A DNA stretch of 64,000 bases from Chloroflexi bacterium TSY. Its GTDB lineage: Bacteria > Chloroflexota > Anaerolineae > Caldilineales > Caldilineaceae. Shown here in pieces: positions 45,741 to 54,757 of the stretch. The notes under the pieces are model-generated. The model made no database searches and had not been told where the DNA came from. It saw nothing but the letters and a program-made list of their open reading frames with translations. The stretch is taken from NCBI GenBank assembly GCA_019217005.1, contig JAHBNG010000071.1, positions 8,895 through 72,894 of the forward strand, read 5' to 3'. The translations under genes and the position numbers were made by a program. Numbering within the stretch: the stretch's first letter is position 1; each line of letters begins with the position of its first letter.

Positions 45741-46433
45741 ATGAACGATCAAATTGAGCAGGCAAGTGACGGTCAAACCAATCACAGTGCTGCAACTGAT
45801 CAACCCACAAACGCAAATCCAACGAATGTTGAACAGCATCGACCGGCAGGGCATACGGCAGCCATCTGTTTGAACAACTTGCTTGATCAATCGACTACCT
45901 TCAATATAAGTGGGACACAGCGAGGTGTAATCAACACTGATTCAATAGAAGTCGCACCCTACACCATCGAATGGGTCATCGGTTGGGAAGTGGGACCAGA
46001 CAAGATGTTGATGGTAGAGATTGACAATGAATCACGCAGCTTTGCCCCCTTTCTATCAACAGCGAACATCGCCCTCTTCAAAAAGACGGAATCGGGAAAT
46101 TCCCAGGTATTGATCGCAAAAAAATCCATCTACGATCAGATCAAGCAAGCCCATTCTCCCTCCCCTTTGGCACCTGGTTGGCAAGAGAGCGCCGGGGCGA
46201 TTTGCCTGGGGAATTATATCGATCAAGCGACCAAGTTTACCATTCACGGAAGTCAAGAGGGGCGAATTGTCGAACATATCTACACCGTGGAGCCGTTTCA
46301 ATTTGTCTGGGCACTTGGTTGGGAGACAGGCGATGACAAGATGGTGGTCATCGAGACAAATGGAGGCTTAGACAGAACTATCAATTTGACACCGTTCCGC
46401 TCCACAACAAGCGTTGCGTTCTATAGTAAATGA
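45741..46433 (+). CDS. Unknown protein with two copies of the same beta-rich domain
   Basis: 230 aa from ATG at 45741; the upstream TTG frame adds MNRATH and is less likely. Two domains of ~75 residues are present: AAICLNNLLDQSTTFNISGT to STANIALFKK and GAICLGNYIDQATKFTIHGS to STTSVAFYSK. The second is nearly identical to that of the 45086 gene, the first is diverged. A linker (SGNSQVLIAKKSIYDQIK) is shared with the preceding protein. The gene pair arose by duplication inside the transporter locus. Function unknown; no signal peptide or TM. Confidence 0.75.
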   Translation: MNDQIEQASDGQTNHSAATDQPTNANPTNVEQHRPAGHTAAICLNNLLDQSTTFNISGTQRGVINTDSIEVAPYTIEWVIGWEVGPDKMLMVEIDNESRSFAPFLSTANIALFKKTESGNSQVLIAKKSIYDQIKQAHSPSPLAPGWQESAGAICLGNYIDQATKFTIHGSQEGRIVEHIYTVEPFQFVWALGWETGDDKMVVIETNGGLDRTINLTPFRSTTSVAFYSK

Positions 46434-46511
46434 GGAGACTCAAATCAACTGGCGAGCCACCCACAGATATTCCCCTTACTCCGCCTTTTGATCCCGATAA
46501 GTAATTTTTAT

Positions 46512-47528
46512 ATGAACTCGACAGACACATCACCCTCACAACCAAAAACGCCTTTGCTCCGTGTCCAGAATTTGAAAAAATACTTTCCTATTGAAAAGGG
46601 CTTTTTCAAGCGCGTGGTTGGTTACGTGCGAGCGGTGGATGATGTGAGCTTCGAGATCTATCCAGGGGAAACAGTTGGTTTGGTGGGCGAATCTGGCAGC
46701 GGGAAGACCACCCTTGGGTTTACAGTGTTGCGCGGACATCCAGCAACAGAAGGCAAGATCGAATTCAATTTGCCGGATGAGGGAATGGTAGACGTAAGCC
46801 AGCTCAGTCGTCGGGAGTTGAAGCCATATCGCCGTCAGGCACAGATGATTTTCCAAGACCCGTTTAGCTCGCTTGACCCGCGTATGAGCGTGCGCGACAA
46901 CATCGCCGAACCGCTCGTCATTAACAATTTGGCCAAGCGTGGTGAACTCGATGATCGAGTGGCACAGATGATGTTGCTGGTTGGTCTGGATGCAAAGTAC
47001 CTGAAGCGTTATCCCCATGCCTTTTCGGGGGGCCAACGCCAGCGTATCTCCATTGCCCGCGCGTTGATCATGAATCCCAGCTTTATTGTGGCCGATGAGC
47101 CGACCTCAGCCTTGGATGTCTCCATTCAGGCCCAGATTCTCAACCTGATGGTCGATCTACAAGCAGAGCTAAACCTGACTTATTTGTTTATCTCCCATGA
47201 TCTATCAGTGATCAAACATATGGCCCACCGCGTCGGCATTATGTATTTGGGACGTGTCGTCGAAATTGCTAGCAAGCGTTCTATCTTCGCACAACCACAA
47301 CATCCCTATACACAAGCATTGATGGCCGCCATCCCCAAACCCGATCCGGATCAGCCTTCTGGCCTTGATTCTGCGCCGGGCGAAATTGGGAATCCTGCTG
47401 ATCCGCCATCTGGCTGCGCTTTTCACCCGCGCTGTGTGCACTGCATGGATATTTGTAGGACGGAACGACCAGAATTTAGAGCGACAGGCGATGAGCATTT
47501 AGTCGCTTGCCATTTATATGCAGAATAA
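46512..47528 (+). CDS. ABC transporter ATPase (DppF/OppF-like)
   Basis: 338 aa from ATG at 46512 (MNSTDTSPS); an upstream TTG is less likely. Walker A GLVGESGSGKT, signature FSGGQRQRISIARA, Walker B IVADEPTSALDV and FISHDLSV. The C-terminal oligopeptide domain has HPRCVHCMDIC with several cysteines. Second nucleotide-binding subunit of the transporter. Confidence 0.95.
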   Translation: MNSTDTSPSQPKTPLLRVQNLKKYFPIEKGFFKRVVGYVRAVDDVSFEIYPGETVGLVGESGSGKTTLGFTVLRGHPATEGKIEFNLPDEGMVDVSQLSRRELKPYRRQAQMIFQDPFSSLDPRMSVRDNIAEPLVINNLAKRGELDDRVAQMMLLVGLDAKYLKRYPHAFSGGQRQRISIARALIMNPSFIVADEPTSALDVSIQAQILNLMVDLQAELNLTYLFISHDLSVIKHMAHRVGIMYLGRVVEIASKRSIFAQPQHPYTQALMAAIPKPDPDQPSGLDSAPGEIGNPADPPSGCAFHPRCVHCMDICRTERPEFRATGDEHLVACHLYAE

Positions 47529-47587
47529 CAGCGATGAGTATGAGGCGGGAGCTTGAGCAAATGGCAGCGAAGAAAGGAGAAAAGGCG

Positions 47588-48508
47588 ATGCAACGGCTGG
47601 CCAAGGAGCATCTCTTCAAAAACTATCCGAGCCGCGACGACGAAGGGAATCTTCAGCCGCCGTTACTACCCGACGAACCACCACTGCACGTTGAACAAGG
47701 AGAATCTTTCCTGATCGAAACGGTCGACACCGGACATATGCTGTTGATGTCCGAAGACCAGCGCGACAAACCAACAGGCCCAATGGCAGGAAATCCTTCA
47801 ACGGGCCCTGTCTACGTCGAAGGTATCCGTGCAGGAGACGTAATTGCTGTGTCAATCGAATCGCTGGAAGTCGTTGGGCACACAATCATCGGCACGGGAC
47901 AGCATTCCCTTTTGCCCTCGGCTCTGGTTAAAGAACGCAAAGATTTTGTCAAGATCGAAAGCGGCATAGCGAACTTCCCTGGCGGTCTCAAGATTCCCGT
48001 TCGCCCCATGTATGGATGCTTTGGCGTTGTCCCCGTCGACGTACAGCCTGAACCCTACATGCATGGCGGCAATATGGACATCCCTGATATCTGCGCTGGC
48101 AATACGATCCACCTCCGCTGTGAACGTGATGGAGGCTACTTCGCTTGTGGTGATGGTCATGCACTGCAAGGCGATGGAGAGATCAACGGCTTTGCACTCG
48201 AAGTGTCACTGTTGGGGCAGCTACGGATCGACAAGTCGCCCTACCAAGCGCTGAAGACGATCCTCATTGAAACGCCAGAGAAACTGATTACGGTTGGTAT
48301 CAAGCATGAAGCACGAGACGCAGTGACGGACGCGGTTCATGCCATGTCGGAACTCCTTGCGCAAGCACGCGAGATCGATCTGCTGGAAGCATATCAGTTC
48401 GTCAGCCACATTGGCGACGTCCGCGTGGGCGCGATGTGGCCAATGTGGTCCGAGTGGCACATTGCGGTGCCCATGTGCTTACACCTCGATCGGGTGTATT
48501 TCGATTGA
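47588..48508 (+). CDS. Acetamidase/formamidase (FmdA/AmdA) family protein
   Basis: 306 aa. The start at 47588 is chosen for its ribosome binding site (AAAGGAGAAAAGGCG); two upstream in-frame ATGs overlap the previous gene less convincingly. Family segments are FLIETVDTGHMLL, IPVRPMYGCFGVVP, HGGNMDIPD and ACGDGHALQGDGEI. These enzymes hydrolyse short amides to ammonia and acid. It follows the OppF-like gene and precedes the binding protein, so it may act on the imported amide. Confidence 0.88.
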   Translation: MQRLAKEHLFKNYPSRDDEGNLQPPLLPDEPPLHVEQGESFLIETVDTGHMLLMSEDQRDKPTGPMAGNPSTGPVYVEGIRAGDVIAVSIESLEVVGHTIIGTGQHSLLPSALVKERKDFVKIESGIANFPGGLKIPVRPMYGCFGVVPVDVQPEPYMHGGNMDIPDICAGNTIHLRCERDGGYFACGDGHALQGDGEINGFALEVSLLGQLRIDKSPYQALKTILIETPEKLITVGIKHEARDAVTDAVHAMSELLAQAREIDLLEAYQFVSHIGDVRVGAMWPMWSEWHIAVPMCLHLDRVYFD

Positions 48509-48588
48509 TCGCGTATACTGTCGAAACGCAAGTTGACCGAGTTTTCTATTGAGTAGTCAAAACAATATCATACCAAGGAGAAATCCAT

Positions 48589-50715
48589 ATGAAACCCAGA
48601 CGTACCCCCCATTATTTGATGAGCTTTTTGCTCATATTGACGTTGCTCTTAGCTGCGTGTGGTGGTGGAGCACCGGCGGAGACCACAGAAGAGGCCGCGG
48701 GTGCTGACTCCAGTGAAGCAGCAGACTCTGGCAGTGACGCAGCCAGTGATGACGGTGCAATGGCCGACGGCGTCCGCCCCGGCTCTCTGCACAACCTGGA
48801 CGCCTATCAAGAGATGACGGGCGAAACCCTTGAATTTAATGAAGCACCCATGCTGGCCGAGATGGTGGCGGCAGGTGATTTGCCCTCTGTCGAAGAGCGC
48901 CTGCCCGAGAACCCACTGGTGATGGTTCCCTGGAACGAGATCGGCGAGTATGGTGGGGCCGTCCGCTGGGATGAGTTCACCGTGGGCTATGATCATTACT
49001 TCCGCCATATCCTCAACACACAGCTGGCCTTGCGCGATGCCTCGCCAACCACCTACTACAACGCTGGCCCAGCTGCACCAGAGCCAGGGAAGCCCTACAT
49101 TTTAGAAGGATGGGAGATCAACGATGACTTTACCGAATTTACCATCTCACTGCGCAAGGGCTTGAAATGGTCAGATGGGGTTGAGATGACCACCGAAGAT
49201 GTCCGTTTCCGAGTTGAAGATGAAGTATTTAACGAAGAACTCAACCCGGGGTTGATGGCACGCCCCTATATTTGGGGTGGCGAAAAGATGGGACTGGAGA
49301 TCATCGATGAATACACCTTCAAGGTCTCCTTTGCGGTGCCTTACGGTGCCTTCGTGAAGGATCAGCTCATGAGTTCCTGGGGTGGGATCGCGCGCTACCT
49401 GGCTCCGTCCCACTTCTTTAAGCAGTATCACAAAGATCACACTGACATCGCCGAAATTCTGCCGACGATGGAAGAATTGGGCTTTAGTGAAGCAGAAGAA
49501 TGGGCAAATTTCTACAAATCCGTCTGGTACGGTGGCATGGGCGATTCCGGCCCCTATATGCGCAATGCGCTTGCCATGGACCTACCTGTCCTTTATCCCT
49601 GGGTGATGGAAACGATGCACGATGACGGTTCAGCCACGTTGGTCCGCAACCCCTACTTCTACGCTGTCGATAGCGCGGGAAATCAGTTGCCCTACCTGGA
49701 TCGTCTGGAACGCCAGTTTGTGTCCGACAGCGAAATTATGAACTTGGACATCATCGCTGGGAAAGTGGATGTCCAGGGTCAGTTCATCAAAATCGATGAT
49801 TTCCCCCTCTTCAAAGAGAACGAAGACGAGGGTAACTACATGGCAATTCCCGTCCGAGCCTGGCAGCACCACACGCTGGTCTATTTTGTGAACCAGACCC
49901 ATAAGGATCCGGTGATTCGGGCCGCGACCGAACAGTTCGATTTCCGCCGGGCCCTCTCCATTGCGCTTGACCGTGCCCAAATCAACGAAGCGTCGGCGCG
50001 CGGTTTGGGGACGCCGGGTCAGATGGCGGCCCCCTCCGGTACGCCCCTCTATAATGAGGAACTGACCAACTTTGCTGCCGAGTATGATCCGGAAGGTGCA
50101 ATGGCCTTGCTCGATGGGCTAGGCTATGTGGATGTCGATGGCGACGGCTTCCGCGAAACGCCAGATGGTGAGAAGTTTGTCCTGCCCTTTGATTTCTACG
50201 AAGTGACCCCGTTTGCTATTCAGGGTGCGGTCTTGGCCGAGGAATATTGGGAGGCCGTCGGAATTGAGGTCGATGCCAAGCAGCATGATGGTGGTCAATT
50301 CTGGAACTTGCAGGGGGCGAACGAAGTTGCCGCAGGCGTCTGGTGGGCCAACGGTCCCGACTTCGGCGACGGCTTTCACATTGCCATGCGCCCGAATGCC
50401 TACCTATGGTGGCAGTGGAATACAACAGATGGCGCGAACGGAGAAGAGCCACCGGGCTATGCCAAACGTATTCACGAAATTCAAAACCTGCGCCTGCAGG
50501 TCGGCGATGAAGAACGGATCGCCCTGGACCTGGAAGGCTGGGAGCTCGCTGTCACAAATCTTCACACCATCGGCACCTTTGAAGGCGGCAAGAACCCGCT
50601 GATCCTCAACAAAGACTTGGGCAATGTCCAATACGGTTTTGAGAACGACTTTGTCGCCCCGACCTATTGGGAATGGTCGCCGCAGTGGTTCTATACTAAT
50701 CCTGACCGGCGGTAG
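48589..50715 (+). CDS. Family 5 extracellular solute-binding lipoprotein
   Basis: 708 aa with AAGGAG eight bases before the ATG. The lipobox LLLAACGGG puts the lipidated cysteine at residue 24, followed by a Glu/Ala/Ser/Asp-rich tether (~25-60). SBP_bac_5 features include PYILEGWEINDDFTEFTI, LRKGLKWSDGVEMTTEDV and FDFRRALSIALDRAQIN. At ~700 residues it belongs to the long members of the family found with peptide- or sugar-type transporters. It captures the substrate outside the membrane for the permeases at 40720-43121. A strong terminator follows. Confidence 0.95.
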   Translation: MKPRRTPHYLMSFLLILTLLLAACGGGAPAETTEEAAGADSSEAADSGSDAASDDGAMADGVRPGSLHNLDAYQEMTGETLEFNEAPMLAEMVAAGDLPSVEERLPENPLVMVPWNEIGEYGGAVRWDEFTVGYDHYFRHILNTQLALRDASPTTYYNAGPAAPEPGKPYILEGWEINDDFTEFTISLRKGLKWSDGVEMTTEDVRFRVEDEVFNEELNPGLMARPYIWGGEKMGLEIIDEYTFKVSFAVPYGAFVKDQLMSSWGGIARYLAPSHFFKQYHKDHTDIAEILPTMEELGFSEAEEWANFYKSVWYGGMGDSGPYMRNALAMDLPVLYPWVMETMHDDGSATLVRNPYFYAVDSAGNQLPYLDRLERQFVSDSEIMNLDIIAGKVDVQGQFIKIDDFPLFKENEDEGNYMAIPVRAWQHHTLVYFVNQTHKDPVIRAATEQFDFRRALSIALDRAQINEASARGLGTPGQMAAPSGTPLYNEELTNFAAEYDPEGAMALLDGLGYVDVDGDGFRETPDGEKFVLPFDFYEVTPFAIQGAVLAEEYWEAVGIEVDAKQHDGGQFWNLQGANEVAAGVWWANGPDFGDGFHIAMRPNAYLWWQWNTTDGANGEEPPGYAKRIHEIQNLRLQVGDEERIALDLEGWELAVTNLHTIGTFEGGKNPLILNKDLGNVQYGFENDFVAPTYWEWSPQWFYTNPDRR

Positions 50716-50741
50716 GACACATCGGCGGTAGGACACAAGTA

Positions 50742-50789
50742 ATAACCAGTGATGCGTCACTTCTTGACTGATCACTGGTTATGTTTTTT
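50742..50789 (+). terminator. Rho-independent terminator of the ABC transporter locus
   Basis: ATAACCAGTGAT (50742-50753) pairs perfectly with ATCACTGGTTAT (50771-50782) and is followed by GTTTTTT. Confidence 0.88.
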
Positions 50790-50800
50790 ACAATATGCAT

Positions 50801-50943
50801 GGCTCAATCGGACCTCGGGAGGTTGACAAAAAAGAGTCGGGTTTCCCATGAAGGAAATGAAGAGATTGAAGGAGTGTCTGCTTCTCCTTCAATTACCTTC
50901 ATGGTTTGCTTTCTTGTGTCAACCCCTGAAATCCGACTGAGCC
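50801..50943. repeat. 143-bp nested palindrome
   Basis: The outer arms GGCTCAATCGG / CCGACTGAGCC, then GGTTGACA / TGTCAACC, and an inner stem CATGAAGG...ATTGAAGGAG / CTCCTTCAATTACCTTCATG form one long imperfect hairpin. The TGTCAACCC tail is shared with the repeats flanking the PrsW-like gene. Confidence 0.65.
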
Positions 50944-50989
50944 ATTTATTCTTATTACAAAGTGGATGCTTGCCGCAACCTAACGAGAG

Positions 50990-51058
50990 CAAATGCCTTG
51001 CCAATATTCAATGTGGATTTGAGAACGACTTTGTCGCTCTGACGTATGAATCTCCTTA
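50990..51058 (+). pseudogene. Remnant of a solute-binding-protein 3' end
   Basis: CANIQCGFENDFVALTY-like codons here align with GNVQYGFENDFVAPTY of the binding protein ending at 50715 (DNA identity ~80% over ~50 bp). It suggests a former tandem copy of that gene was deleted down to its tail. Confidence 0.65.
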
Positions 51059-51152
51059 AAAATTGGCCATGATCGAACAGATGTGCTACAGTTTATCTGT
51101 ACTGATTGTCCATGATGGGGCAACGCATGAAAACACAAGCAAGGAGATGATC

Positions 51153-51725
51153 ATGACAGAGGTTTCCAATCAAGCCACTTTTCTTGACCGAAATACTATA
51201 TGTTTTGAGCGTCGGTTCGCAGCCGATTCAGAGAGAGTATGGTCAGCTATCACTGTTGAGAGCGAGCTGAATCAATGGTTTATGGAAACACAGCTTCAGT
51301 TGGAAGTAGGCGGCACTTTTTCATTTAAGCATGGCTGGGATGGTTGGATCGGCGATTTAAGTCCCGATCAGGCGATTCAATTCAATAGTAAAGAAGACGC
51401 ATTTACTCGATTTGAAATCAAACCTGACGCCCAAGAAACGCACTTTCGTCTCATCGACAAATTGCCAAAAGATTTTGTCATTCAGCCGGGCGATCGTCAA
51501 GACGACCCTACGAAAGATGCAGATCTGGAACAAATGAGGCGCGTCGAGTATAATCAACCCGGTGGCCCTGGGACGCACTGGACAGGTGTTGTGGCAGGGT
51601 GGCACTGTTTTGTTGATTCGCTGGAGAGCTATTTGGCTGGCGAAGAGCCTGAGGACACCTACAATCGCAAATGTCTTCTCTATGATCCACTTTTGATAGA
51701 ACATTACGCAAAAGTACAAAAGTAA
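51153..51725 (+). CDS. SRPBCC/AHSA1-like (START-fold) protein
   Basis: 190 aa from ATG at 51153, with AAGGAG six bases upstream. The START/Bet v1-like pattern is clear at the N-terminus (FERRFAADSERVWSAITVES and LNQWFMETQLQLEVGG) with an amphipathic C-terminal helix (WHCFVDSLESYLAG). The family binds small hydrophobic ligands or acts as Hsp90 co-chaperone-like proteins; no ligand can be named. Confidence 0.85.
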   Translation: MTEVSNQATFLDRNTICFERRFAADSERVWSAITVESELNQWFMETQLQLEVGGTFSFKHGWDGWIGDLSPDQAIQFNSKEDAFTRFEIKPDAQETHFRLIDKLPKDFVIQPGDRQDDPTKDADLEQMRRVEYNQPGGPGTHWTGVVAGWHCFVDSLESYLAGEEPEDTYNRKCLLYDPLLIEHYAKVQK

Positions 51726-51733
51726 ATATCAGT

Positions 51734-51801
51734 ACAGCGTAAACTTAGTTTTTCGATGTTTTTCTCTGTACAAAAATACCACGAAACTTAGTTTGCGCTG
51801 T
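51734..51801. terminator. Hairpin after the SRPBCC gene
   Basis: ACAGCGTAAACTTAGTTT pairs with AAACTTAGTTTGCGCTGT (16 of 18 positions) around a T-rich loop. Terminator or small repeat; only the position supports the former. Confidence 0.5.
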
Positions 51802-51914
51802 AGTCAGTATCCACATAAAAATGATCCAATCAGCTGTCCCCTTTGATAGGCTCAGAGGATGGTTGATTGGATTATTGTTTTTAGAACTACATAATCAACC
51901 AGATGGAGAGAACA

Positions 51915-52655
51915 ATGTCCCAAACCAAAACATTACGAGAGCGCATTAAAGATGGAGAAGTGCTGGTTGCCTTGCGTGGCTCCCTGACGACAACCAAAAG
52001 CCAGTTAGCAGACATCTGGGCAACCGATAAATTTGACTACATCTGGATCGATAGCCAGCATACGCCCTTTAGCGAAGCACAGCTCGTTGACTATTGTCTT
52101 GCCGCCGAAGAACTGGGAATAGACGTACAACTGCGTATCCCCCACACTCGCCAAGCCCACATGGTGGGACGCTATTTTGATTTTGGTCCGAGCGCAATTC
52201 TGGTTCCCGAAGTAATGGAAGAAGAGACCGTCAATGATGCCATTGCCTATGCTTACTATGGGCCAATCGGGCGACGCAGTTGGGGCGGAGCAAACCGTCG
52301 TGGTTTACGCAGCGTGGCGCGTGGCCTGGATCGACTGAGCTACGCCTCATGGTGGAATGATTATGTTGTGTTGGGCATTCAGGTCGAGTCTGTCGAGGCT
52401 GTGACCAATATACAGAAGTTGGCCAAACCCGGCATCAGTGTTGTCACCTTTGGGCCGAATGATCTCTCTTTCAACATGGAACTGCACCCTGGCTATCCGC
52501 TGAAAACGGTGGATGAGTGTATGCGCAATGTGGCGGAGCAGTTGCAAGGGACCGGTATTCGTTTGGCGATGGGAACCGGAACGAAGCCAGAAGAACGCGA
52601 TAAGTATCTGGAGATGGGGATTACGCTCTTTCAGGAAGATGCACCAGCATTGTAG
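51915..52655 (+). CDS. HpcH/HpaI-type class II aldolase
   Basis: 246 aa from ATG at 51915 (GGAGAG four bases upstream). Family motifs are FDYIWIDSQHTPFSEAQLV, LRIPHTRQAHMVGRYFDFG with GPSAILVPEVM, and VLGIQVESVEAVTNIQKLA, containing the metal-binding Glu. HpcH-type enzymes cleave 2-keto-3-deoxy acids or similar to pyruvate plus an aldehyde. Short consensus GPNDLSFNM follows. Likely in catabolism of an imported acid or sugar. Confidence 0.9.
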   Translation: MSQTKTLRERIKDGEVLVALRGSLTTTKSQLADIWATDKFDYIWIDSQHTPFSEAQLVDYCLAAEELGIDVQLRIPHTRQAHMVGRYFDFGPSAILVPEVMEEETVNDAIAYAYYGPIGRRSWGGANRRGLRSVARGLDRLSYASWWNDYVVLGIQVESVEAVTNIQKLAKPGISVVTFGPNDLSFNMELHPGYPLKTVDECMRNVAEQLQGTGIRLAMGTGTKPEERDKYLEMGITLFQEDAPAL

Positions 52656-52775
52656 TACGCAAACAAAAGACTTCAACGATACAAGGCGCTACAATATCGT
52701 GGTATAGGCTATCGGGTTCCAAAATGGGGTATGATATAATATTCTCCAGAAAATGACTGAGTAGGAGACGAGTTT

Positions 52776-54578
52776 ATGCCAGACAACCCGATGCCCTTTC
52801 CCGCAACCCCCTGGGTGATCAAACCACTGGTGCCAGACGAAGTCTATACTGATCGCACCGAGTTCCTTGAATACTTCTACGAAACTGCGCTTAAAGCCGT
52901 TACGCGCCGCCCTATGTCCACAGTGCTGTTGGGGCAGCGTCGTATGGGCAAAACAGAGATCTTTCGTCGCGTCGTGAACCGTCTCTTTTTCGAGCAAGAT
53001 CCGCAAAGTCCCAACGCTATCGTGCCGGTCTATTATTCCTTCCCAGATGAGCAACAAGATCGGTTGAACTTTGCAATTGATTATCTAGAAAATTTCATGT
53101 GCTATTACGTGGGTTTCTACACACAGCAACCAGAGGGTATTCGTCGGGCCTATCGTAGTAATCAACTGCTTGAGTGGATTGAGAACTCCCGCTCACTCTA
53201 TTCCTTTCAGGATGATCTGGATCTGCTACTCAGCTATCGCCGCTCACTTCTAAACGGTGGAGGGCGTCCAGCAGAGAAAGATGCAGTAGAGATTCCGCGC
53301 CGGATTTCGGACATTTATGATAGTACGATAGTAGTCTTTCTTGATGAATTTCAGAATACTCATCTGCCCCAAGACAAATTTCGCATTGTCGGCTATATGA
53401 AGGAAGCTGTGGAGTCTAACACCTGTCCCCATTTTGTGACAGGTTCGGCCATGAGTATTCTGGCAAGAGAGATTCTGGGGCGTGGAGCGCTATTCGGACG
53501 GTTCGACAGTGATCCCATTGAACCGCTTTCGGACTATTGGGGGGCCGAATTGGCCATGCGCGCGGCGCGCTACTATGGGGCCGAAGTGCCTCAACTAATG
53601 GCGCCCGTAGTGGCGTCTCGTTGTGGTGGGAATCCATTCTACATTGTGGCATTGATTCGACAAGCGGCTAAGTTGGGAGACTCCTTGGTCGATGAAGAAA
53701 CGATTAATCGTGTTTTGGCCGTCGACATTGCATCGGGCTTTATTTGGGCTGAACTCTATGAACAGGTCAACGGCTGGATCGAACGCATTAACGAGCATGG
53801 TATCACCAAATGGATTCTTTACCTTTCTGCCCTGGAAGAAAGTGACAGAATTAGCCTGGAACGCATTCAGAGTGAGTTGAAGGCCAAGGAAGGCAAGGAT
53901 GTACCTCTCGACACGATTCGAGAGATACTTGTGCGCCTCTCCCGCGGCGACCTGCTCGAATATCGCGAGCTAGGCAACTGGTTTCACGGTGTGGATGATC
54001 CGATTCTCCTTGAGTTTATCAAGGTTTGGGGGCGAGTTGATGTGGAGGGACAGAACCAGGTTCGCGTCCAAAATGAGTTGTTGCTCCGATATGAAACTCA
54101 GAGCAAACGGATTCACGAATATAAAGGATACCTAGCAGAAGTCTTTATGGCCCAGGTACTGCTCAACAGTTATCAACATAAGTCGTATCCAGCTCATTTC
54201 TTCAATGCCTCTGAAGACATCCCGTTACGCCGTCCCGTGATCTTTGTTCATCATCGGGTACGCCCACAGTCGGGTACGGGGAAAGAGATTGATGTACTCG
54301 CGTCTCTAGGTGGTCACATGTGGGTTTGTCAAAGCAAGTGGGAGACAACAAAGAAGACAAGCGTTGCCACAGTCCAAGAGCTAATCGGTCAGGCAGCCAC
54401 AGTCCAAGCCCAGTACAACCCCAGGGTTCTGCATAAGTGGATATTCGCCCACCAAGGACTGACCCAGGAGGCATTGAAATTGGCTCAACAAGCGGGTGTT
54501 CTATGGTCAGACCGTGAGCAATTGGATGCTTTGTTAACGTATCTTGGATTGCGAACCTTGCCGGAATTGGATGGGTGA
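52776..54578 (+). CDS. Archaeal-type P-loop ATPase fused to a PD-(D/E)XK-like nuclease domain
   Basis: 600 aa. Walker A LLGQRRMGKTEIFRR (~residues 52-66) and Walker B IVVFLDEFQNTH (~184-195) define a STAND/archaeal-ATPase-like core, with an all-helical and winged-helix middle (ISLERIQSELKAKEGKDVP). The C-terminal ~130 residues contain GKEIDVLASLGG (~502-513) and WVCQSKWETTKK (~516-527), the D...Q-x-K arrangement of PD-(D/E)XK nucleases. This ATPase-DUF234-like combination is common in archaea and mobile gene islands with unknown function. Stands alone on its strand here. Confidence 0.8.
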   Translation: MPDNPMPFPATPWVIKPLVPDEVYTDRTEFLEYFYETALKAVTRRPMSTVLLGQRRMGKTEIFRRVVNRLFFEQDPQSPNAIVPVYYSFPDEQQDRLNFAIDYLENFMCYYVGFYTQQPEGIRRAYRSNQLLEWIENSRSLYSFQDDLDLLLSYRRSLLNGGGRPAEKDAVEIPRRISDIYDSTIVVFLDEFQNTHLPQDKFRIVGYMKEAVESNTCPHFVTGSAMSILAREILGRGALFGRFDSDPIEPLSDYWGAELAMRAARYYGAEVPQLMAPVVASRCGGNPFYIVALIRQAAKLGDSLVDEETINRVLAVDIASGFIWAELYEQVNGWIERINEHGITKWILYLSALEESDRISLERIQSELKAKEGKDVPLDTIREILVRLSRGDLLEYRELGNWFHGVDDPILLEFIKVWGRVDVEGQNQVRVQNELLLRYETQSKRIHEYKGYLAEVFMAQVLLNSYQHKSYPAHFFNASEDIPLRRPVIFVHHRVRPQSGTGKEIDVLASLGGHMWVCQSKWETTKKTSVATVQELIGQAATVQAQYNPRVLHKWIFAHQGLTQEALKLAQQAGVLWSDREQLDALLTYLGLRTLPELDG

Positions 54579-54613
54579 GTATTTCACCCACGTCCACATC
54601 GCTATGGAACGAC

Positions 54614-54678
54614 GATTCAATAACTCATCGATGTCATTCTCGAGTGAAACGAAGAATCTATCGATGAGTTATTGAATC
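54614..54678. repeat. Hairpin with conserved core and private arms (family I), copy 2
   Basis: GATTCAATAACTCATCGA (54614-54631) and TCGATGAGTTATTGAATC (54661-54678) form a perfect 18-bp stem. The loop TGTCATTCTCGAGTGAAAC and GAAGAATCTA repeat the core at 35279-35347 with one change. Confidence 0.7.
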
Positions 54679-54680
54679 GG

Positions 54681-54757
54681 ATAGGAAAGTATAAAAATCG
54701 GTCACGAAACAGGGCCCGATTCTAGCTGATGGCTGACAGCTAATAGCTGAAAGCTTT
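54681..54757 (+). repeat. Repeat family J, copy 2
   Basis: Matches 45621-45694 nearly base for base through GGGCCCGATTCTAGCTGA, then has an extra AGCT unit before GAAAGCTTTTTT. Lies 15 bp before the sulfatase start, inside its likely 5' leader. Confidence 0.65.

Larger units (their letters stand above)
50716..51152. other. Intergenic region after the ABC transporter locus
   Basis: 437 bp holding, in order, a Rho-independent terminator (50742-50789), a large palindrome (50801-50943) and a degenerate copy of the end of the binding-protein gene (50990-51058). No new gene. Confidence 0.6.

Noticed and set aside
47507..47587. Longer N-terminus for the formamidase-like gene
   Set aside because: The upstream starts lack ribosome binding sites and overlap the OppF-like gene; AAAGGAGAAAAGGCG before 47588 is much better.
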